From the NCBI GenBank assembly GCA_963755695.1, contig CAVWLB010000010.1, positions 1,488,001 through 1,552,000 of the forward strand: a DNA stretch of 64,000 nucleotides, read 5' to 3'. The notes beneath the pieces are model-generated. The model worked only from the letters and a program-made list of their open reading frames with translations. It was not told where the DNA came from and ran no database searches. Source of the DNA: QHWT01 sp963755695 (GTDB lineage: Bacteria; Acidobacteriota; Vicinamibacteria; Vicinamibacterales; 2-12-FULL-66-21). Below are positions 8,989-18,555 of the stretch, piece by piece (position 1 is the stretch's first letter; each line of letters opens with the position of its first letter). Position numbers and translations under genes: made by a program.

Positions 8989-9869
8989 GATGGCAGCACC
9001 ATCGCTGATGGCCCCCTGCCTTCGGGAACCGAGCCGGCCCGCCGCGACGAGAACGGCACGTGGGCGAGCGCCCGCTGGGTCGCCAGCAGCAGTGCGAACG
9101 CGAGTACGAACATCAGCCAACCCGAGAAGGTATGAATGAAGCCTTCGGCGGCCCGGGGCCCTATCCAGTGGGCCGCCAGACCGGTGCCCGCAACCCGTGC
9201 CGCGTTCTCGATGATTGCGATTGGAACCGCCGCCAGCGCGAGCACCACGCGTGCCCACCGCCGCGGTTCGCTCAATTTGCCGAGAATCACGCCCAGCGTC
9301 ACCAGCGAGACGAGCGACCGGATCCCGCTGCACGCCTGCGCCACTTCGAGCTTCATCGTCGACAGTTCGAGGATGTTGCCTTCGCGCAGGACGGGAATTC
9401 CGGCAGTCGTGAGCACCACCTCGCCGACTTGCGACGCGAAGAGTTGCAGCGGAAATGCGATTTGATTGAAGACGATCGCCGGCAGCGGCACCATCAGAAT
9501 CAGCAGAGCGATTGGGAACGCAAGAAGACGCAGGTGTTGGGGTCCGAGAAGAAACAGGACCGTGCCGGCGAGCACGCCGATGAGTGAAATCCGCGAGAGA
9601 AACAGTTCAGCGCCGAAGAGGCCGCCGATGAGCACAAGAAGGCTGCCGCAGACGACGAGCAGGCCGAGGACGGATGGACGGATGGGCGCCGCCGCGAGCG
9701 CCGTGCGCTGGGTCCACGCGAAATAGATGGAAAAGGGAACGATCAGGAAGCCGTGGGAATAATTCTCGTCGCTCGCCCACTGAGCGACGAGCGACGACAG
9801 TACGGGCAGATAAACGGCGACCGCCGCGAGCGCCACTACCGCGAACGCGGCGGTCGTCCGTTTCGTCAT
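8985..9869 (-). CDS. xrtA: Exosortase (XrtA-like transmembrane sorting protease)
   Basis: This is a 294-residue polytopic membrane protein with about eight hydrophobic segments. The exosortase catalytic triad is visible: Cys180 in VAQACSGIRSLVSL, Arg225 in ENAARVAGTG and His246 in FIHTFSGW. Exosortases cleave or transpeptidate proteins carrying a C-terminal PEP-CTERM signal. Two such proteins are encoded immediately upstream in the same operon. The ATG at 9869 overlaps the stop of the PEP-CTERM cargo gene (ATGA), and its own stop overlaps epsI. Assignment to the XrtA subtype is inferred from the EpsI and PrsT neighbours. Confidence 0.92.
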   Translation of the reverse strand: MTKRTTAAFAVVALAAVAVYLPVLSSLVAQWASDENYSHGFLIVPFSIYFAWTQRTALAAAPIRPSVLGLLVVCGSLLVLIGGLFGAELFLSRISLIGVLAGTVLFLLGPQHLRLLAFPIALLILMVPLPAIVFNQIAFPLQLFASQVGEVVLTTAGIPVLREGNILELSTMKLEVAQACSGIRSLVSLVTLGVILGKLSEPRRWARVVLALAAVPIAIIENAARVAGTGLAAHWIGPRAAEGFIHTFSGWLMFVLAFALLLATQRALAHVPFSSRRAGSVPEGRGPSAMVLPS

Positions 9870-10564
9870 GCGGCGTGAGCCGCGAAGCGCCGGCGACAGC
9901 GGACCAGACCGACCAGTCCCGTTCCGAGCAACAGAAGCGATGCCGGTTCGGGATTGACCATGGCCGCCGTGCCGTTGACTGACAGCCGGACCAGGAAGCC
10001 GTTGCCCCCCATCCGATCCCGCAGTCCGAACGTGACCTGCGCGGTGTCGCCGCCAGAGAACCCTGAGAAGCGCAGCAGATCGCGCGCGTTCGTGTCTTCG
10101 TCGACAAACAGCGTGGCTAGCCCGCCGCTCGCGAAGGTTGCGCTGCGTTTGAGTCCGCTGTTCTACGCGAAACTCAACCCGTCCGTGTTGTTGGACGTGG
10201 AGTACCCTGCCGGCACGTATCCGGGCTGCGGCTGCGCGTCAAACGCGTCGAACCCGTTCGACAGCGGATCGAGAACCTCCGCGGTCAACGCGTCCCAAGG
10301 GTTGAGCGCCGGGTTGCCCTTCACCGAGAAGGTGACCGTGTAGTTCTTGTTGGCCCGCAACCCATCGACGAAGATCGTCGTACTCGACCCCGGGGGTAAC
10401 TTGACGGTCCCGAGATCGATGTTCAACGCCTGCGACGACAAGCCGCTGACCGACGCCCCTCCGCTCGTGGAATTCACGGATACGGTGATCGGGTCGGCGC
10501 GGGCTGCTGCGGGCGCCATGACGGCCGCGCAGCTCATGACCAGAGCCACACCCAGTGCTCTCAT
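9866..10564 (-). CDS. Secreted PEP-CTERM protein interrupted by an in-frame amber codon
   Basis: The start at 10564 has a very strong ribosome-binding site (GGAGGTGAT directly before ATG). The product has a cleavable signal (ALVMSCAAVMAPAAARA), a beta-rich secreted domain, and a C-terminal PEP-CTERM signal NPEPASLLLLGTGLVGLVRC followed by RRRFAAHAA. Codon 10163-10165 is TAG, and the same frame resumes directly with NSGLKRSATFASGG and runs 99 codons to TGA at 9868-9866. The context SFA-stop-NSG suggests an original glutamine codon (CAG to TAG). Unlike the other breaks in this window it is not an extra base. The TGA overlaps the exosortase ATG. It may be a true nonsense mutation, a base error or readthrough. 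Confidence 0.75.
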
Positions 10565-10608
10565 ATCACCTCCACATTTCAACTCGTCAGCGCAGGCGGG
10601 CGAGTGTG

Positions 10609-10803
10609 TTACGGGACGAACCGGCGCACTGCACTTGCGACCCCGAGCAGCGTGGCACCTGAGAGTAGCATCCACGCAGGTTCGGGCGTCTGGGTTCCGT
10701 GCCCGGTAGCTGCCGTGAGTCCTGCCGCGACGGCTGCAGGCTCACCGAACAGCACAGCTAGCCCGACAATCACGAGCACGACAAGGAGCAAGGTTGCCTT
10801 CAT
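10609..10803 (-). CDS. Mini PEP-CTERM protein (64 residues)
   Basis: The protein is essentially a signal segment (KATLLLVVLVIVGLAVLF), about fifteen linker residues (EPAAVAAGLTAATGHGTQ) and a complete PEP-CTERM sorting tail: PEP at residues 40-42, hydrophobic stretch AWMLLSGATLLGVASA and a basic end VRRFVP. There is no room for a folded extracellular domain. It is the first gene of the exosortase operon, 44 bases before the cargo gene. A start further upstream would add only unstructured sequence; ATG 10803 is chosen for the signal. The function is unknown. It could be a minimal exosortase substrate, a decoy or regulator, or the remnant of a larger cargo. Confidence 0.65.
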   Translation of the reverse strand: MKATLLLVVLVIVGLAVLFGEPAAVAAGLTAATGHGTQTPEPAWMLLSGATLLGVASAVRRFVP

Positions 10804-10992
10804 TTCCCGATCCGATTCCGCGAGTGAGAGGGAATTTTCCCAATCACCTGCCTTTTCGCAGGGTCCGGGCCCAGCAGTGCAAGCTGGCGACCATCTTTCC
10901 AAGCCCAGCCGTTCGCCTTGTGGCCAAACCGCAGTACGTGGGTACAGTCCTTTTCTTCTCAGGCCGGGCCCGTTCCTCTGTTCGTCGGATTG

Positions 10993-11907
10993 ATGCGAGC
11001 GAAACGATACTCCATAGTCATTGCCGATCGCCAGACCGGCGCCATGCGCCGCGTCACTATATCGTTATGGCCCTCGCTCGGCACGGTCGCGGCTCTCTTC
11101 GCGCTGCCGATTCTGATTGGCCTCGGTGCGCGATGGAGCGCGACGACGACGATTACCGACCTGCAATCCACGAACGCGGCGCTCCAGGTCGAGAACGCGA
11201 GTTACCGCGAAGCCACGGGTCAGCTCTCCAATCAGATTTCTGAACTTCAGGGTGCCGTCAATCAGCTCACTGAACACGCGGCGGTCGACCCGTCGGTCGT
11301 CCGTGCGATGAACAAGCTACCCGCCCTGGTGAAGTCGAGTGCGATGGGGGGCGGCGCCCCGCTCCCGGCAGCCCCGTCGGCTTCCGCCGTGATGTTGAAC
11401 GGCGCCATTGGCTCGCCCGAGACGGCGCTCGGTGTGTTGAGCGAACTGCTGGGGGTGATCGGCAGCCGCCTCGAATCGGTGCGCGACAATGTCGAACGGC
11501 GCCACAAGCTGGCCATGGCCACGCCGTCGATGTGGCCCGTCGCCGGCTGGCTGACCTCCTCCTTTGGGACGCGCCGCGATCCCTTCACCGACGCCAACGA
11601 TTTTCATCCCGGTCTCGACATCTCCGCCGACTACGGGCAACCAGTGCTCGCGACCGGCGATGCCATCGTGACGGCGGCAGGGCGCAACGGCTCCTACGGC
11701 AACATGGTGATGCTCGACCACGGATTCGGCATCACGACGAAGTACGGCCACCTCTCGCGCATCTCCGTCGTCGAGGGGCAGCACGTGAAACGTGGCGACA
11801 TCATCGGCCTGGTCGGATCGACCGGACGTTCGACCGGCGCCCATTTGCACTACGAGGTGTGGATGAACGGCCGGCTGACCAATCCGATGACGCTCCTGGC
11901 CAGATAG
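10993..11907 (+). CDS. M23 family peptidoglycan endopeptidase, membrane anchored with coiled coil
   Basis: This is a 304-residue protein. It has a short cytoplasmic start with RRVTISLWPSLGTVAALFAL leading into one transmembrane helix, a coiled coil (LQSTNAALQVENASYREATG and following), and a C-terminal LytM domain. The zinc site of M23 enzymes is present as HPGLDIS (HxxxD) and HLHYEVW (HxH). The domain also contains GNMVMLDHGFGITTKYGHLS. Such proteins cut peptide cross-links in the periplasm or activate amidases. The start at 10993 was chosen because it begins the conserved RAKRYSIVIADRQTG segment. It is divergent from the exosortase operon, and the 190-base gap must hold promoters for both directions. 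Confidence 0.88.
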   Translation: MRAKRYSIVIADRQTGAMRRVTISLWPSLGTVAALFALPILIGLGARWSATTTITDLQSTNAALQVENASYREATGQLSNQISELQGAVNQLTEHAAVDPSVVRAMNKLPALVKSSAMGGGAPLPAAPSASAVMLNGAIGSPETALGVLSELLGVIGSRLESVRDNVERRHKLAMATPSMWPVAGWLTSSFGTRRDPFTDANDFHPGLDISADYGQPVLATGDAIVTAAGRNGSYGNMVMLDHGFGITTKYGHLSRISVVEGQHVKRGDIIGLVGSTGRSTGAHLHYEVWMNGRLTNPMTLLAR

Positions 11908-12030
11908 ACCCTCCGGGAACTCTTCACCGTCGTTCGTACCTCCAGGCGGCGCATCGACCGGCCGTTCGCTGAAGCGTCGGCCGACCGCCGCGGCCCCCGC
12001 AAGGTGGTTAGGAGGAAGCGGCCGTTGGTG

Positions 12031-12036
12031 TACAAT
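12031..12036 (+). promoter_or_regulatory. Candidate -10 element upstream of secA
   Basis: TACAAT lies 30 bases before the secA ATG. I cannot identify a convincing -35 box at the proper distance. The rest of 11908-12065 shows no other structure that I can name. Confidence 0.3.
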
Positions 12037-12065
12037 TGTCTGAATACCCAGACGATTAGTCCCGC

Positions 12066-15021
<2,956 letters not shown>

Positions 15022-15024
15022 GAC

Positions 15025-15050
15025 AAGGCCGACCGATGTCGGCCTTTTTT
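15025..15050 (+). terminator. Rho-independent terminator of secA
   Basis: The stem AAGGCCGAC / GTCGGCCTT with loop CGAT is followed by a T run to 15050. It starts three bases after the secA stop and separates secA from guaB. Confidence 0.92.
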
Positions 15051-15065
15051 GCAGGTAGCCGCTGA

Positions 15066-16598
15066 ATGGACACGCACACCCGGACGGACGTACTCAACGC
15101 TGACCAGATCTCAATCGGGCTGACGACGGCGCTCACCTTCGACGACGTCCTGCTCGTGCCACAACATTCGACGGTTCTGCCGAGCGCGGTGGACGTCTCC
15201 TCTTCCTTCACCCGCAACATCCGGCTGAACGTACCGCTGGCGAGCTCGGCGATGGACACCGTCACTGAGTCCCGTCTGGCGATCGCGATGGCGCAGCAGG
15301 GCGGAATCGGCGTCATCCACAAGAATCTGTCGATAGAGGAGCAAGCCTCCGAAGTCGACCGGGTCAAGCGGTCGGAGAGCGGAATGATTGTCAATCCCAT
15401 CACGCTCTCCCCTTCCAACCGGATCTACGAAGCCCTCGAGCTGATGAAGAAGTACCGGATCTCCGGGGTGCCGATCACCCAGGACGGCAGCAAGGAGGGC
15501 CGGCTGGTCGGGATCCTGACCAACCGGGATCTTCGCTTCGAGACGAATCTCGATCGCACGATCTCCGAAGTCATGACCCGCGATCCGCTGTTTACCGTCG
15601 CGGTCGGGACGACGCTCGAACAGGCGCGCGAGATTCTCCATCGTCACAAGGTCGAGAAGCTGCTGGTGGTCGACGAACGGTTCATGCTGAAGGGGCTGAT
15701 CACCGTCAAGGACATTCAGAAGGCGATCAAGTACCCGAATGCGTGCAAGGACACGCTGGGCCGGCTGCGCGTTGCCGCGGCGATTGGGGTCGGGAAGGAT
15801 GCGGTGGCCCGCGCCGAGGCGCTGGTCGCGGCCAACGTCGACGCGCTGGTCGTCGACACCGCGCACGGCCACTCGCAAGGCGTGCTCGACGTCGTCCGGC
15901 GGATTCGCCGTCAATTCACCGGCGTCGATCTCGTCGCCGGCAACGTGGCGACCGCCGAAGCCACCGCGGCGCTGATCGAACTCGGCGTAGACGCGGTCAA
16001 GGTCGGGATCGGTGCCGGCTCCATCTGCACGACCCGGGTTGTCGCCGGGATCGGCGTGCCAATGATCACCGCAATTGCCGATTGTGCGCGGGCCGCTGCG
16101 GCGCGGAAGATCCCAATCATCGCCGATGGCGGCATCCGCTACTCCGGCGACATCACCAAAGCGATGGCCGTCGGCGCAAGCTCGGTGATGATTGGCAGTC
16201 TGTTCGCCGGTACCGATGAGAGTCCCGGCGAGATGATCCTGTTCCAGGGTCGCAGCTTCAAGGAGTACCGCGGGATGGGCTCGCTCGGGGCGATGCGCCG
16301 TGGCAGCCGCGACCGCTACTTCCAGGACGAATTCGATCTCGATCGCAACCCTGAGTCCGCTGAAAAGCTGGTACCCGAGGGCATCGAAGGACGAGTGGCG
16401 CACAAAGGCAGCGTGGCCGCGATGATCCACCAGCTGATGGGTGGCCTGCGCGCCGGCATGGGCTACACCGGCTGCGGCGACATCGCGACCTTGCAACGCG
16501 AGGCGAAGATGATTCGCGTCAGCCCTGCGGGCCTGCGCGAAGGCCACGTGCACGACGTGATTATCACGAAAGAAGCGCCAAATTATCGAGTTGAGTAG
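15066..16598 (+). CDS. guaB: Inosine-5'-monophosphate dehydrogenase
   Basis: This enzyme oxidises IMP to XMP with NAD+, the committed step of GMP synthesis. The intact 510-residue protein begins the catalytic barrel with LTFDDVLLVPQHSTVLPSAV. It holds two CBS domains (about residues 105-220, including KYRISGVPITQDG and VGILTNRDL). The active site follows as GIGAGSICTTRVVAGIGVP with catalytic Cys at residue 321. Downstream are the phosphate-binding IADGGIRYSGDITKA and the flap GSLGAMRRGSRDRYFQ. It begins 16 bases after the secA terminator T-tract. Confidence 0.97.
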   Translation: MDTHTRTDVLNADQISIGLTTALTFDDVLLVPQHSTVLPSAVDVSSSFTRNIRLNVPLASSAMDTVTESRLAIAMAQQGGIGVIHKNLSIEEQASEVDRVKRSESGMIVNPITLSPSNRIYEALELMKKYRISGVPITQDGSKEGRLVGILTNRDLRFETNLDRTISEVMTRDPLFTVAVGTTLEQAREILHRHKVEKLLVVDERFMLKGLITVKDIQKAIKYPNACKDTLGRLRVAAAIGVGKDAVARAEALVAANVDALVVDTAHGHSQGVLDVVRRIRRQFTGVDLVAGNVATAEATAALIELGVDAVKVGIGAGSICTTRVVAGIGVPMITAIADCARAAAARKIPIIADGGIRYSGDITKAMAVGASSVMIGSLFAGTDESPGEMILFQGRSFKEYRGMGSLGAMRRGSRDRYFQDEFDLDRNPESAEKLVPEGIEGRVAHKGSVAAMIHQLMGGLRAGMGYTGCGDIATLQREAKMIRVSPAGLREGHVHDVIITKEAPNYRVE

Positions 16599-16654
16599 GA
16601 TGGCATGCGCAGCGCCGGAGGGAAGCCGCCGCAAGGCGGCCGCGCAGCGGGCGG

Positions 16655-16695
16655 ATGATTTGGTAATTTGGTGATTCAGTGATTTGGTGATTTCC
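16655..16695. repeat. Phrase-like microrepeat (GATTTGGTGATTT) running into the 3' end of pcm
   Basis: Copies of a 9-10 base phrase (gatttggtaatttggtgatt, cagtgatttggtgatttcc) fill the end of the convergent guaB/pcm spacer. They continue past the pcm stop codon, so the last residues of Pcm (KSPNH) are encoded by the repeat. Upstream at 16625-16640 sits a small GCCGCC-GCAA-GGCGGC hairpin without a T run. Confidence 0.6.
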
Positions 16696-17422
16696 CCGGC
16701 TTTCCCGTCATTGGCACGAATCGCACCGGAAGCGTGCGCAGTGTTTCGGTTCCCCTGGCGGTACGTTGCAGGATGCGCAGCTCCTGCAGGACCGAACCAA
16801 CCGGAACTGCCATCAATCCATCGACCTTCAACTGCTCCACCAGAGCCGGCGGTACTTCTTCCGGCGCTGCCGTGACGATGATCCGGTCGAACGGCGCATG
16901 CTCGGGCCATCCGAGGTATCCGTTGCCGGCGCGGACGTGCACGTTCGCGTAGCCCAGCCGCGTCAGCGTGGCGCGTGCCCGGTCGGCGAGCGGCTCGATG
17001 ATCTCCAGACTGTACACATCGTCGGCGAGCACGCTGAGCACCGCAGCCTGGTAGCCGGAGCCGGTGCCGATTTCGAGCACGCGATGATGCGGCTCGATCT
17101 CGAGCGCCTGGGTCATGAACGCCACGATGTAGGGTTGAGAGATGGTCTGGCCGTGACCAATCGGCAGCGGTCCGTCACGATACGCTTCCGCGCGAGCCGA
17201 CCCGGGCACGAACAGATGTCGCGGCACACGCCGCATGGCGTCGAGCACTCGCGGGCTGCTGATGTCGCGTGCCCGCAACTGCTCGTCGACCATCTGGCTG
17301 CGTTCTGCAGCCCAGTCGTGGGTCTCCTGCCGGGGACGGCTCCGGTCGATCTCGCACGCGAGCACAACCATCAATCCGGTCGCGAAGAGCGCAAGCCACC
17401 GGCGATCGCGGCCGGTTAACAT
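16676..17422 (-). CDS. pcm: Protein-L-isoaspartate O-methyltransferase, exported lipoprotein form
   Basis: Pcm methylates L-isoaspartyl residues so that damaged proteins can be repaired. The 248-residue protein has MVDEQLRARDISSPRVLDAM, VPRHLFVPG, the SAM-binding motif VLEIGTGSGYQAAVLS and the family segment FDRIIVTAAPEEVPPALVEQ. It starts with a hydrophobic leader (WLALFATGLMVVLACEIDRS) resembling a lipoprotein signal with Cys after LA. The enzyme may therefore act outside the cytoplasm, unlike E. coli Pcm. The long open frame extends to 17671, but the stretch before 17422 is non-homologous shadow of the divergent dioxygenase gene. Gene starts face each other 28 bases apart. Confidence 0.9.
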   Translation of the reverse strand: MLTGRDRRWLALFATGLMVVLACEIDRSRPRQETHDWAAERSQMVDEQLRARDISSPRVLDAMRRVPRHLFVPGSARAEAYRDGPLPIGHGQTISQPYIVAFMTQALEIEPHHRVLEIGTGSGYQAAVLSVLADDVYSLEIIEPLADRARATLTRLGYANVHVRAGNGYLGWPEHAPFDRIIVTAAPEEVPPALVEQLKVDGLMAVPVGSVLQELRILQRTARGTETLRTLPVRFVPMTGKPGKSPNH

Positions 17423-17450
17423 TTGCGCCGCGCCCAGCGTCTTATCCGGC

Positions 17451-18026
17451 ATGAGAAAAGCACTGCCGGCGCTCGTCACGACATTCGTCCTCGGCGTCGC
17501 GCTCGACGCGCGCGTCGACCCCGTCTTCCTGCGCCAGTGGAACGACGCACAGAAGCAGCGTCCCTCCACGGTGACCAGCAGCGGCCGCATCGCGCCCGCC
17601 GCCGAACCCGGCACACCGTTCATCATCCACGGGGAAGTACTCGATGTCGAGGGGAAGCCTGCACCCGGCATCGAGATTTTTGCGTATCACACCGACCACA
17701 CGGGCCTCTATGCGAAGCCGGGGGCGAGCGATCCCTGGCGGCTGAAAGGCTGGGCCGTGACCGACGCGCAGGGACGCTTCGAATTCACGACGATTCGACC
17801 GGCAGCGTATCCCGGCCGCGACATTCCAGCGCACGTGCACCTCAGCCTGGTCACCAGGTGTTGCGGGCGCCAGTTCGCCGAGGTCATGTTCGATGATGAT
17901 CCACTCGCGACCCCGGACTACCGCTCGCGCAACCGAGAGGTGCTCTTTGGAAAAATCGACAAGCGCGCTGACGGTTCGCAGGCAACCAGTTACAGCCTCA
18001 GGTTACGCGCTCAGGGAGACTTCTGA
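17451..18026 (+). CDS. Exported intradiol ring-cleavage dioxygenase-like protein
   Basis: This is a 191-residue protein with an N-terminal hydrophobic signal (RKALPALVTTFVLGVALDAR). Its beta-sandwich resembles the core of protocatechuate 3,4-dioxygenase. The four expected Fe(III) ligands can be placed: Tyr87 (HTGLYAKPG), Tyr120 (TTIRPAAYPGR), and His128 and His130 (IPAHVHLSL). The conserved turn VTDAQGRFEFTTIRP is also present. The family cleaves catechol-type rings between the hydroxyls, but short exported homologues are uncharacterised and the substrate cannot be read from sequence. The ATG at 17451 is divergent from pcm. Confidence 0.8.
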   Translation: MRKALPALVTTFVLGVALDARVDPVFLRQWNDAQKQRPSTVTSSGRIAPAAEPGTPFIIHGEVLDVEGKPAPGIEIFAYHTDHTGLYAKPGASDPWRLKGWAVTDAQGRFEFTTIRPAAYPGRDIPAHVHLSLVTRCCGRQFAEVMFDDDPLATPDYRSRNREVLFGKIDKRADGSQATSYSLRLRAQGDF

Positions 18027-18044
18027 AGCGGAGGATCAATTCGC

Positions 18045-18087
18045 TGTAGGCCGGCTTCGCGCGGCGCCTCTGAAGAGGCGCCCTACA
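18045..18087. repeat. REPIN-like palindromic element flanked by TGTAGG...CCTACA
   Basis: TGTAGG followed by the stem CCGGC-TTCG-CGCGG is joined to the hairpin GGCGCCTC-TGAA-GAGGCGCC and ends CCTACA. Two hairpins thus sit head to head between inverted TGTAGG boxes. Related copies occur at 39210-39247, 51053-51077 and 61703-61729. It lies between the convergent dioxygenase and tsaE genes and may also act as a bidirectional terminator. Confidence 0.75.
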
Positions 18088-18105
18088 CCTTCCACTTTTC
18101 ACCTG

Positions 18106-18555
18106 CTAAGGGCCGGCATACCGATCCACGCCGCGGTTGACATTGATCTGACGACGGTCTTCGCCGGCGTCGTCGATCCTGACCTCGACGACGCCCTCTC
18201 CTTCCGGCCGGCCGCGCCATCGTTCCGCCCACTCGATGGCCACGACGCCGTCGCCGGACACGAGGTCTTCGAGTCCCAGATCATCGATCTCCGCAGGCTC
18301 GAGACGATACAGATCGACGTGATAGAGCGTCGCCGTTTCGCCGGCATATTCCTGAACGATGGTGAAGGTGGGGCTCGACACCTCGTCCGGGTTGGCGCCC
18401 ATGCCGCGCGCGAGGCCACGCACGAATGCGGTCTTCCCTGCTCCGAGATCGCCGTAGAGCAATACCACATCGCCCGGTCGCAGCTGACGCCCGAGCAGGA
18501 GGCCGGCCTCTGTCGTTTCCTGTTCGGTGGATGTCGTGACAGCGTCGGTGGTCAT
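18106..18555 (-). CDS. tsaE: tRNA threonylcarbamoyladenosine biosynthesis ATPase TsaE
   Basis: TsaE is the ATPase that assists TsaB/TsaD in forming t6A37 on ANN-decoding tRNAs. The 149-residue protein has the P-loop LLYGDLGAGKTAFVRGLARG, the switch SSPTFTIVQEY and the family motif LYHVDLYRLE, followed by GLEDLVSGDGVVAIEWAERW. The start at 18555 overlaps the nnr stop as ATGA, an arrangement common in bacteria where nnr and tsaE are neighbours. Length is typical. Confidence 0.95.
   Translation of the reverse strand: MTTDAVTTSTEQETTEAGLLLGRQLRPGDVVLLYGDLGAGKTAFVRGLARGMGANPDEVSSPTFTIVQEYAGETATLYHVDLYRLEPAEIDDLGLEDLVSGDGVVAIEWAERWRGRPEGEGVVEVRIDDAGEDRRQINVNRGVDRYAGP

Noticed and set aside
6196..9333. 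A 1045-residue protein covering the TPR gene, epsI and part of the exosortase gene
   Set aside because: The N-terminal 300 residues are out-of-frame translation of epsI and exosortase. The lipoprotein signal and GTGA overlap place the start at 8385.
9866..10564. Selenocysteine or pyrrolysine in the PEP-CTERM cargo
   Set aside because: The codon is TAG, not TGA, and no pyl-type context is expected in this lineage; glutamine fits the position.
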